Part shown: piece after piece, positions 9,349 through 16,248 of the stretch
How positions within the stretch are numbered: position 1 is the stretch's first letter
Layout of the letters: each line of letters opens with the position of its first letter
Source: Microbacterium paraoxydans
GTDB lineage: Bacteria > Actinomycetota > Actinomycetes > Actinomycetales > Microbacteriaceae
Direction of reading: 5' to 3'
DNA length: 64,000 bases
Assembly: GCF_900105335.1 (NCBI RefSeq)
Contig: NZ_LT629770.1
Span: 2,852,001 to 2,916,000, forward strand
Notes under the pieces: model-generated
Seen by the model: only the letters and a program-made list of their open reading frames with translations
The model's database searches: none
What the model was told of the DNA's origin: nothing
Program-made: the position numbers and the translations under genes

Positions 9349-9777
9349 ATGAAGTTCATGCTCATCATGCGCGCGACCGACGACGCGGTGGCGGCCTATC
9401 AGGAGATGCCCTTCGAGCAGGTCGTCGAGGCCATGGGCCGGTACAACGAGTCCATGATGAAGGCGGGCGTCCTCGTCGCGGGCGAGGGGCTGACCGACGC
9501 GGCCGAGGGCTTCGTCGTCGACTTCAGCGCCGAGAAGCCGCTCATCACTGACGGCCCCTATGGGGAGACGAAGGAGCTTTTCAACGGCTTCTGGATCATC
9601 GAGGTCTCCTCGCGGGAGGAGGCCGCGGAATGGGCGAGCCGGGCGCCGCTCGGACCGGGATCGTTCCTCGAGGTGCGCCGGGTGACCGGGCCGGAGGACT
9701 TCCCCGCCGACAACGAGTGGATCGAGAAGGAGGCGGGCTGGCGGGAGGAGCAGGCCCGCCGCGCCGAGCAGGCGTGA
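9349..9777 (+). CDS. YCII-related DGPF-domain protein
   Basis: A 142-residue cytoplasmic protein of the YciI/DGPF family (KFMLIMRA at the N-terminus, the signature DGPYGETKE at about residues 66-74, then FWIIEVSSREEAAEWA). Such proteins have a ferredoxin-like fold; their biochemical role is unsettled. Their genes are typically paired with an ECF42 sigma factor, and that is the case here, with the sigma gene starting 13 bp downstream. A strong AAGGAGA site precedes the ATG at 9349. It is the expected main target of the neighbouring sigma factor. Confidence 0.88.
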   Translation: MKFMLIMRATDDAVAAYQEMPFEQVVEAMGRYNESMMKAGVLVAGEGLTDAAEGFVVDFSAEKPLITDGPYGETKELFNGFWIIEVSSREEAAEWASRAPLGPGSFLEVRRVTGPEDFPADNEWIEKEAGWREEQARRAEQA

Positions 9778-9790
9778 CGCCGCTCCGCTG

Positions 9791-11086
9791 ATGGACCGCT
9801 CACCCGACCCCGTGACGAGCTCGGCCGCCTCCGCGCAGGAGGCGGCCGAGCGGGCCGTCGCGGCGGTGTGGCGCATCGAGTCCGCGCGCATCGTCGGCAC
9901 ACTGACGCGGATGGTCGGCGACTTCGGTCTGGCGGAGGACCTCGCGCAGGAGGCTCTGGTCGCCGCGCTGCGGCAGTGGCCCGTTGAGGGGGTGCCACGC
10001 AACGCCGCGGCGTGGCTCACGACCGTGGCGAAGCGGAAGGCGGTGGACGGGTGGCGCCGCCGCGAGCGGCTGGACGACCGCCTCGCTCTGATCGCGCACG
10101 ACCTCGAACGGGAGAAGGCGCAGGGGCCCGAGCTGCCCTGGGACCCGGATGCCGTGGACGACGATGTGCTGCGCCTCCTCTTCATCGCGTGCCACCCGGT
10201 GCTCTCCCGGGAGGCGCAGGTCGCGCTGACGCTGCGGGTCGTGGGTGGTCTGTCGAGTGAGGAGATCGCCCGCGCCTTCCTCGTCCCCACGGCGACCGTG
10301 CAGCAACGGATCGTGCGCGCGAAGAAGACGCTGGCGGCCGCGCACGCGCCGTTCGAGTTGCCGCCGCGGGAAGAGCAGCCGGCGCGGCTCGGCGCGGTCC
10401 TCGGTGTGCTCTATCTCATCTTCAACGAGGCGCACGCGGCCAGCAGCGGTCCGGAGTGGATGCGGCCGGAGCTGAGCGACGAGGCCATCCGGCTCGCCAG
10501 GGTGCTCGCCGCGCTGCAGCCTCGGGAACCGGAGGTTCACGGCCTGCTCGCGCTCCTGGAGCTCACCGCCGCACGCTTCCCGGCGCGGACCGACCGGAAC
10601 GGGAACCCGGTGCTGCTCGCGGATCAGGACCGTCGGCGGTGGGACCGCAGCCGCATCGCGCGGGGGAGAGCGGCCCTGGCGCGGGCGGACGGGCTCGGCC
10701 GTGGACGCGGCCCCTACAGTCTGCAGGCCGCCATCGCCGAATGCCATGCCGTCGCGCCGTCCCTGGAGGAGACCGAGTGGGACCGCATCGTCGTCCTCTA
10801 CGAGGCGCTCAGCCGGCTCACTCCGTCCCCGGTGGTGGAGCTCAATCGCGCGGCCGCCGTGGCCATGGCCACCGGGCCCGCCTCCGCCCTGCGGCTGATA
10901 GATGAGTTGGCGGCGTCCGGGGCGCTGCACGGCTACCACCTGCTTCCCGCCACGCGCGGCGAGCTGCTGCGCCGACTCGGGCGGGAGAGCGAGGCGCGCA
11001 GCGAGTTCGCGGCGGCCGCGGGACTGGCCGGCAACGACCGTGAGCGCGAGCTCCTGGAGCGCAAGGCGCGTGGCGCCGCGAGCTGA
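9791..11086 (+). CDS. ECF42-type RNA polymerase sigma factor with C-terminal extension
   Basis: A 431-residue extracytoplasmic-function sigma factor. Region 2 (RMVGDFGLAEDLAQEALVAALRQWP, then WLTTVAKRKAVDGWRR) and region 4 (LSREAQVALTLRVVGGLSSEEIARAF with the helix-turn-helix) fill roughly residues 25-185. The remaining 240 residues form the helical, TPR-like extension typical of ECF42 (LGVLYLIFNEAH; ELNRAAAVAMATGP), needed for activity in studied members. No anti-sigma gene is nearby, as usual for this group. The ATG has no clear ribosome site and lies 13 bp after the DGPF stop, so coupling is likely. Confidence 0.9.
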   Translation: MDRSPDPVTSSAASAQEAAERAVAAVWRIESARIVGTLTRMVGDFGLAEDLAQEALVAALRQWPVEGVPRNAAAWLTTVAKRKAVDGWRRRERLDDRLALIAHDLEREKAQGPELPWDPDAVDDDVLRLLFIACHPVLSREAQVALTLRVVGGLSSEEIARAFLVPTATVQQRIVRAKKTLAAAHAPFELPPREEQPARLGAVLGVLYLIFNEAHAASSGPEWMRPELSDEAIRLARVLAALQPREPEVHGLLALLELTAARFPARTDRNGNPVLLADQDRRRWDRSRIARGRAALARADGLGRGRGPYSLQAAIAECHAVAPSLEETEWDRIVVLYEALSRLTPSPVVELNRAAAVAMATGPASALRLIDELAASGALHGYHLLPATRGELLRRLGRESEARSEFAAAAGLAGNDRERELLERKARGAAS

Positions 11087-11106
11087 CCGGCCGCGGCACG
11101 AAAAGA

Positions 11107-11146
11107 CCCGCCCCTCACGGATGCTCTCGCAGCCGTGAGGGACGGG
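11107..11146 (-). terminator. bidirectional intrinsic terminator
   Basis: A 9-bp perfect stem (CCCTCACGG / CCGTGAGGG) extended by 4 bp after one mismatch, between convergent genes. On the minus strand it is followed by TCTTTT, making it a good intrinsic terminator for the GlsB-family gene and perhaps also the sigma gene. Confidence 0.75.
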
Positions 11147-11182
11147 CGTGGGTGACGCGGAGCGCGTCGAGTGGGGTCTGCG

Positions 11183-11455
11183 TCAGTCGTTGACCCGCTG
11201 GCCGCGGCCGGCGATGAGGCCGTAGATCAGCAGCACGATGATCGAACCGCCGATGGCGAGGAGCCAGGTCCCGAGGTCCCAGAACTCGGTGAGCGGACGG
11301 TTGAGGATCAGGCTGCCGAGCCAGCCGCCGAGCAGGGCGCCGACGACGCCGAGCAGCAGGGTGATGAACCATCCGCCACCCTGCTTGCCGGGCAGGATCA
11401 GCTTCGCGATGGCTCCGGCGATGAGGCCGAGAAGAAGAAAGCCGAGAAAACTCAT
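11183..11455 (-). CDS. GlsB/YeaQ/YmgE family stress membrane protein
   Basis: A 90-residue, Gly-rich protein with three predicted membrane helices (FLGFLLLGLIAGAIAKLI; WFITLLLGVVGALLGGWLG; WLLAIGGSIIVLLIYGLIAG). The GKQGGGWF turn and the order of helices match the transglycosylase-associated/GlsB family, small stress-related membrane proteins found with Asp23-type systems. No Asp23 partner is present in the window. The ATG is preceded by AAGGAGCTG on the minus strand. It stands alone between two terminators. Confidence 0.85.
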   Translation of the reverse strand: MSFLGFLLLGLIAGAIAKLILPGKQGGGWFITLLLGVVGALLGGWLGSLILNRPLTEFWDLGTWLLAIGGSIIVLLIYGLIAGRGQRVND

Positions 11456-11565
11456 GGTCAGCTCCTTGGGTCAGGAGCCCCGGGGTGCCGGGGCTTCGTG
11501 ACACCTACTGTGCCCGGCCGCGGAATCGCGTGCCAACCCCTTGCGCGCTCCCTCCCGGATATGGC

Positions 11566-11599
11566 AAGAGGCCCGCCTCCCCAGGGAGACGGGCCTCTT
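11566..11599 (-). terminator. terminator of the Bax1 gene
   Basis: AAGAGGCCCG (11566-11575) pairs perfectly with CGGGCCTCTT (11590-11599) around a 14-nt loop, 17 bp beyond the stop of the minus-strand gene. Confidence 0.65.
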
Positions 11600-11615
11600 G
11601 TTGCGACGGATCGCG

Positions 11616-12536
11616 TCAGTTGTTGCCGCGGGCGATCGCGATGATCCGGAGGATCTCGACGTAGAGCCAGACGACGGTGACCATGATGCCGAAGCCGCCG
11701 AGCCAGCCGTACTTGCGCGGAGCGCCGTTGCGGACGCCCTGCTGGATCTGGTCGAAGTCGAGCACCAGGGAGTACGCCGCCATGATCACGACGAGGACGC
11801 CGATGATGAGGCCGAGCGGGATGCCCATGATCTCCTGGCTGAAGAGTCCGAAGGCGTTGGTGTTGACGCCGGTCCACATGAGGACGAGGTTCAGGAGCGA
11901 GAAGACCAGGTAGCCGATCATCGCGATCATGAAGATCTTCGTGGCCTTCTTGGACGCGCGGATCTTGCCACTGGCGAAGAGGGCGAGGGTCACGCCGACG
12001 ACCGAGACGGTCGCGAGCGTCGCCTGGAAGACGATGCCGGGCCAGCGGACCTCGAAGAACGCCGAGATGCCGCCGATGAAGAGCCCCTCGAAGGCCGCGT
12101 AGGCGAAGATCAGCGCGGGGCGGACCTTCTTGCGCGAGGTGAAGGTGATGACCATCGCCAGCACGAAGCCGCCGAGCGCCCCGAGAGCCCAGGGCAGCAC
12201 GTTGACGGCGGCGGGGTTGTACGGGTCGTAGCGCGGCACGTCGAGGCCGCCGAGCGTCAGCACCCAGCCGACGACGGCGGTGACGAGGAGGATGCCGAAG
12301 AGGCCGGCGGTCTTCCACACGGTGTCCTCGACGGACATCCGGTCGGTCTCGAGGGCTCCCGCGGCGGGAGCGGCGTACATGCCCTCGAGCTGCGCGTTGG
12401 CGGCGGCATCCATCGCGCCGTGCTGGAGCGACGCGGCCTGCGCGCCTTGAGCGCCCTGGGGCGCACCCGGGTAGGTCGCGACGTTGCGCGGGTCCTGCTG
12501 CTGGAAAGCAGGATTGTTGAAAGCGAAGTTGCTCAT
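11616..12536 (-). CDS. Bax inhibitor-1/YccA family membrane protein
   Basis: A 306-residue protein with a Gln/Ala-rich cytoplasmic N-terminus (about 100 residues) and seven hydrophobic segments. The family pattern is clear (WVLTLGG, FAYAAFEGLFIGGIS, FMIAMIGYLVFSLLNLVL, LDFDQIQQGV with the conserved acidic residues near the end). Homologues of the TMBIM/BsYetJ type are pH-sensitive calcium leak channels; that role is not provable here. The ATG at 12536 gives the family-like MSNFAFNNPAF start and has GTGAGG 8 bp upstream; an upstream in-frame ATG at 12584 is rejected. A divergent leaderless promoter drives the next gene. Confidence 0.88.
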   Translation of the reverse strand: MSNFAFNNPAFQQQDPRNVATYPGAPQGAQGAQAASLQHGAMDAAANAQLEGMYAAPAAGALETDRMSVEDTVWKTAGLFGILLVTAVVGWVLTLGGLDVPRYDPYNPAAVNVLPWALGALGGFVLAMVITFTSRKKVRPALIFAYAAFEGLFIGGISAFFEVRWPGIVFQATLATVSVVGVTLALFASGKIRASKKATKIFMIAMIGYLVFSLLNLVLMWTGVNTNAFGLFSQEIMGIPLGLIIGVLVVIMAAYSLVLDFDQIQQGVRNGAPRKYGWLGGFGIMVTVVWLYVEILRIIAIARGNN

Positions 12537-12616
12537 CAGGTGGGCCTCACTCCAAAAGGGGGGTCGTAGGTCGCTTTCCTCCACGATACCCGTGAGGCGA
12601 CACTCCCGGGGTGCCT

Positions 12617-12622
12617 TACGCT
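12617..12622 (+). promoter_or_regulatory. -10 box of a leaderless promoter (GDPD gene)
   Basis: TACGCT is followed by 6 bp and then GTG at 12629, which supports that codon as the start rather than the in-frame GTGs at 12611 or 12623. Confidence 0.55.
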
Positions 12623-12628
12623 GTGAGC

Positions 12629-13615
12629 GTGCCCAGCAAATCCCCGCTCGTCATCGGGCACCGCGGTGCCCCGGGCCACCGACCGGAGCACACCCGCTCG
12701 TCCTACGAGCTCGCCCTCGCGATGGGGGTCGACGCCGTCGAGCCGGATGTGGTCGCCACCCAGGACGGCGTCCTGGTCGTGCGGCACGAGAACGAGATCT
12801 CCGGCACCACGGACGTCGCCGATCACCCCGAGTTCGCCGACCGCCGCACGACGCGGCGCGTGGACGGCGCCGCACTGACCGGCTGGTTCACGGAGGACTT
12901 CACCTGGGCGGAGCTGTCCACGCTGCGCTGCCGGGAACGGCTGCCGAAGCTCCGGGCATCCAGCGCCTCCTTCGACGGCATGGAACCCATCCTGCGCCTG
13001 CGCGACGTCCTGGACCTCGTACGGGCGGCCGCGCAGGAGCAGGGCCGGCCGATCGGCGTCGTGCTCGAGGTGAAGCACGCCACGCATTTCGCGAGCATCG
13101 GGCTCGACCTCGCGCCCCTCATCGCGCAGGAGCTGCGGGATGCGGGGTGGGCGGCGGGGGAGCTGCCGCTGATCGTGGAGAGCTTCGAATCGACCGTGCT
13201 CGGACAGCTCCGCGCCGTGGGGGTCGACGCGAGCTTCGTCTACCTCATCGAGGCGGCGGGACAGCCGTACGACCTCCTCGTCGCCGAGGGGTCGAAGGCC
13301 CTGAGCTACCCGGAGACCGTGACCCCCGGGAGTCTGGACCGCCTGGTCGGTCGGGTCGACGGGATCAGCGTCGACAAGAAGATGCTCCTGGTGCCGGGCA
13401 CGGCGCTGGTCGCCGATGCGCACGCCCGCGGCTTGACCGTCTTCACGTGGACCTGCCGCCCGGAGAACGCCTTCCTCGCGGCGCCCTACCGCGGTCCGGG
13501 AGGCAAGAGCGCGTTCGGGCACTACGAGGCCGAGTGGGGCGTGATCGCCCGGCAGGGCGTGGACGGCGTCTTCGTCGACCACCCCGATCTCGGCGTGGCG
13601 TTCTTCCGCAGCTGA
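12629..13615 (+). CDS. glycerophosphodiester phosphodiesterase
   Basis: A 328-residue cytoplasmic GDPD that cleaves deacylated phospholipids to glycerol-3-phosphate and an alcohol. The N-terminus shows VIGHRGAPGHRPEHT (catalytic His and Arg, then Glu), the metal site Glu-x-Asp in AVEPDVVATQDGVLVVRHE, and the C-terminal VFTWTCRPENAF and GVDGVFVDHPD. It has no signal peptide, so it works on imported substrates or membrane turnover products. The start is set at GTG 12629 because a TACGCT -10 box lies exactly 6 bp before it; upstream GTGs would lie in or before the promoter box. Confidence 0.92.
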   Translation: MPSKSPLVIGHRGAPGHRPEHTRSSYELALAMGVDAVEPDVVATQDGVLVVRHENEISGTTDVADHPEFADRRTTRRVDGAALTGWFTEDFTWAELSTLRCRERLPKLRASSASFDGMEPILRLRDVLDLVRAAAQEQGRPIGVVLEVKHATHFASIGLDLAPLIAQELRDAGWAAGELPLIVESFESTVLGQLRAVGVDASFVYLIEAAGQPYDLLVAEGSKALSYPETVTPGSLDRLVGRVDGISVDKKMLLVPGTALVADAHARGLTVFTWTCRPENAFLAAPYRGPGGKSAFGHYEAEWGVIARQGVDGVFVDHPDLGVAFFRS

Positions 13616-13624
13616 CCCGTCGGG

Positions 13625-14023
13625 TCAGAGCGTGCGGTCGAACGCGCCCTGACGGGTGGAGACGATCTCCTTGCCGAGCGGCATGAGCGACACCGGGACC
13701 ATCTTGAAGTCGGCGATGCCCATCGGGATGCCGATGATGGTGATGCACAGCGCGAGTCCCGACACGATGTGGCCGAGCGCGAGCCACCACCCCGCGAGGA
13801 TGACCCAGAGCACGTTCCCGAGGAACGACCCGACGCCGGCCGTCGGCTTGCTGACGACCTCGCGCCCGAACGGCCAGATGGCGTAGGCGGCGATACGGAA
13901 CGACGCGATGGCCCACGGGATCGTGATGATCGGGATGCACAGCAGCAGGCCGGCCAGCACGTAGCCGAGGAAGAGCGCCCAGCCCGCGAGGATGACCCAG
14001 ATGATGTTGAGGATCGTGCGCAT
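13625..14023 (-). CDS. YccF domain membrane protein
   Basis: A 132-residue membrane protein made of two internally similar halves, each a YccF domain: NIIWVILAGWALFLGYVLAGL with CIPIITIPW, and NVLWVILAGWWLALGHIVSGL with CITIIGIPMG. Each half gives a reentrant or two-helix hairpin with the conserved G-I/T-P. Function is unknown. It converges on the GDPD gene, with 9 bp between stops. On the minus strand CACAAT lies 6 bp before the ATG, so it may be another leaderless gene with a variant -10. Confidence 0.85.
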   Translation of the reverse strand: MRTILNIIWVILAGWALFLGYVLAGLLLCIPIITIPWAIASFRIAAYAIWPFGREVVSKPTAGVGSFLGNVLWVILAGWWLALGHIVSGLALCITIIGIPMGIADFKMVPVSLMPLGKEIVSTRQGAFDRTL

Positions 14024-14100
14024 ACAGCGATTGTGTCACCCGCGGCGCGGCGCGGCTGGGCATCAGCCCGGAGGTCCCCCGCGCTCGCGCCCGGCGATGC

Positions 14101-14106
14101 CAGACT
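14101..14106 (+). promoter_or_regulatory. variant -10 box of a leaderless promoter (ABC ATPase)
   Basis: CAGACT with a 6-bp spacer before the ATG at 14113. It differs from the window's common TAGACT box only at the first base. Confidence 0.4.
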
Positions 14107-14112
14107 GACCGC

Positions 14113-15102
14113 ATGACCGGAATAGTGGTGGACGACGTCAGCAGGGCGTTCGGGGACGTGCAGGCCGTGCGAGGGGCCACGCTGCGCGCAGAGGCGGGAA
14201 GGGTGACGGGCCTGGTGGGCCCGAACGGCGCGGGCAAGACGACGCTGCTCCTCATGCTCGCCTCGCTGCTCGCCCCCGACAGCGGCTCGATCCGCATCGG
14301 CGGTATCGACCCCGAAGCCGACCCGCTCGCCGCCCGTCGCGTGCTGGGGTGGATGCCGGACGCCCTCGGCGCCTGGCCCTCGCTCACGGCCCGCGAGACG
14401 ATCGTGACCACGGCCCGCCTCTACGGGATCGACCGCGCGGACGCGGAGCGGCGGGCGCAGCACCTCCTCGGTCTCGTCGGCCTGGGAGAGCTCGCGGATT
14501 CCGCCGCGAAGGTGCTCTCCCGCGGGCAGAAGCAGAAGCTCGGCCTCGCCCGCGCTCTCGTCCACGACCCGCAGGTGCTGCTCCTCGACGAGCCCGCGTC
14601 GGGTCTCGACCCCGAGGCCCGCGTGCAGTTGCGGGTGCTGCTGCGCCGCTTCGCGGCCGAAGGACGCACGGTCCTCATCTCCAGCCACGTGCTGTCCGAG
14701 CTGGAAGAGGTCGTCGACGACGCCGTCTTCCTCGTCGGCGGGGCCGTCGTGGATGCCGCCCCGGCGCAGAGTACGGTCCGCGCCTGGCGGGTGCGGCTCG
14801 CGGGTGCGACCGCGGAGCGCCTGAACGCGGACACGTGGCAGGTCGCATCGACCCTCGGACTGGCGCCCGAGTCCCTCGCTGTGGACCGCGGCGCCGTCCT
14901 CGTCGGCTTCCCCGGGGAGGATGCCGCCGCCCGGTCGCTGCGTCTCCTCGTGGAGGCGGGACTGCCCGTCGCGGAGTTCGCACCCGCGCAGAGCGATCTG
15001 GAGCACACGTTCCTCGCGCTCCGGCACCCGCAGCCGCCCGCGGCGACGACCCCGCCGCCCCCGCCGCCTGCGGCACCCCACGGAACGGAGGCGGGAGCAT
15101 GA
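14113..15102 (+). CDS. ABC transporter ATP-binding protein
   Basis: A 329-residue ATPase with Walker A (GPNGAGKTT, about 36-44), a signature-like SRGQKQKLG in place of LSGGQ, Walker B (VLLLDEPASGLDP) and the switch His (LISSHVLSELEE). The last 90 residues are an accessory domain ending in a Pro/Ala-rich tail (PPAATTPPPPPPAAP). The class is that of Gram-positive exporters paired with a six-helix permease, often for drugs, lipids or lantibiotic immunity. The stop overlaps the permease start as ATGA at 15099-15102. Substrate unknown. Confidence 0.9.
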   Translation: MTGIVVDDVSRAFGDVQAVRGATLRAEAGRVTGLVGPNGAGKTTLLLMLASLLAPDSGSIRIGGIDPEADPLAARRVLGWMPDALGAWPSLTARETIVTTARLYGIDRADAERRAQHLLGLVGLGELADSAAKVLSRGQKQKLGLARALVHDPQVLLLDEPASGLDPEARVQLRVLLRRFAAEGRTVLISSHVLSELEEVVDDAVFLVGGAVVDAAPAQSTVRAWRVRLAGATAERLNADTWQVASTLGLAPESLAVDRGAVLVGFPGEDAAARSLRLLVEAGLPVAEFAPAQSDLEHTFLALRHPQPPAATTPPPPPPAAPHGTEAGA

Positions 15103-16115
15103 GCCTCGCGAACATCGGCGTCATCGCGCGCCTCGAACTGACCCAGCGGCTGCGGAGCGTCGGCTGGTACGTGCTCCTCGGCGTCTTCGCGCTCGTGCTC
15201 CTCGGCGTCACCGGTCTGTCGTTCGCCGTGTACTCCTGGGGAGAGGATGTCGGGGCGGGCGTGTCGTCCATCGTCGTCAACGTGGTCCTGCTGCTCGTCG
15301 TGCTCGTCTCTCCCACCCTCAGCGGCAACGCCATCAACGGCGACCGGGAGGCGGCCACGCTCGCGCCGATCCAGGTCACCGCGGCGTCGACCGGCGACAT
15401 CATGCTGGGCAAGCTGCTCGCGGCGATCGCGACGGGCGGCGCGTTCCTCCTGGTGGCGGTTCCCTTCCTCGCGGCGTCGCTGCTGGCGGGCGGGACCGCT
15501 CCGATCGTGCTGTTCGTGGCGCTGCTCGTCCTCGCCGTCGAGATCATCATCGTCGCCGCGATCGGCGTCGGCCTGAGCGGACTCATCGCCCGCCCGCTCT
15601 TCTCCGTCGCGTCCACCTACCTCGTGGTGTCCGCGCTCGTCATCGGCACGATCATCGTCTTCGCGCTCGGCGGTCTGGCCGTGCGCAGCGAGGCGACGAG
15701 CTACAGCCGCCCCTACGACAGCAACGGCAACGTGGACTGCGAGAGCTGGGAGCGCTACACGTACGAGGCGCCGCGGTTCGACCTCGTGTGGTGGGCGCTC
15801 GCCGCCAACCCGTTCGTCGTGCTCGCCGACGCGACCCCCACCGAGTTCAGCACGGACGGCTACCCGGTCGATCTGTACGGGCAGATCAAGTGGGGTGTCC
15901 GCAGCGCGCAGCTCTCGCCGCTGGAGCAGCGCTGGGACGACTGCGATCCGGAGAGCGGTTCGCAGACGGCCGAACAGGTGATCGACGAGACCGTGCCGAG
16001 CTGGTTCGTCGGGCTCGGCGTGCAGGTCGTGCTCGCCGGAGCGCTGTTCGCGGGAGCATGGGCTCGCACCCGGACGCCCGCGCGGCGGCTGCCGCCCGGC
16101 ACGCGGATCGCCTGA
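15099..16115 (+). CDS. ABC-2 type transporter permease
   Basis: A 338-residue membrane protein with six predicted helices. The first is near residues 19-40 (LLGVFALVLLGVTGLSFAVY), four more fall between about 52 and 200, and the last is near 300-325 (FVGLGVQVVLAGALFAG). An extracytoplasmic loop of about 100 residues with two Cys (VDCESWERY and DDCDPES) lies between helices five and six. SPTLSGNAINGDREAATLAPIQVT matches the conserved cytoplasmic segment of NatB/ABC-2 permeases. It is translationally coupled to the ATPase and completes a two-gene exporter. Confidence 0.85.
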   Translation: MSLANIGVIARLELTQRLRSVGWYVLLGVFALVLLGVTGLSFAVYSWGEDVGAGVSSIVVNVVLLLVVLVSPTLSGNAINGDREAATLAPIQVTAASTGDIMLGKLLAAIATGGAFLLVAVPFLAASLLAGGTAPIVLFVALLVLAVEIIIVAAIGVGLSGLIARPLFSVASTYLVVSALVIGTIIVFALGGLAVRSEATSYSRPYDSNGNVDCESWERYTYEAPRFDLVWWALAANPFVVLADATPTEFSTDGYPVDLYGQIKWGVRSAQLSPLEQRWDDCDPESGSQTAEQVIDETVPSWFVGLGVQVVLAGALFAGAWARTRTPARRLPPGTRIA

Positions 16116-16134
16116 GCGGCGGGGCCGAGGAAGA

Positions 16135-16163
16135 CGCCACCGACCGTTCACCGGCCGTCCACC
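16135..16163 (+). promoter_or_regulatory. PHO-box-like triple direct repeat
   Basis: CGCCACC (16135-16141), GTTCACC (16146-16152) and GTCCACC (16157-16163) lie at exact 11-bp steps. The middle unit equals the actinobacterial PHO-box consensus core. The array is about 85 bp before the start of a secreted phytase-like protein. PhoP control is inference. Confidence 0.55.
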
Positions 16164-16248
16164 GACGGGTCGACGGACGGCCATGCGGCAGCGGTGGTCT
16201 GGACGGGTACCCGTCTGCGCTCAGTCGAGCCATCTTCCAGGAGCCCCC

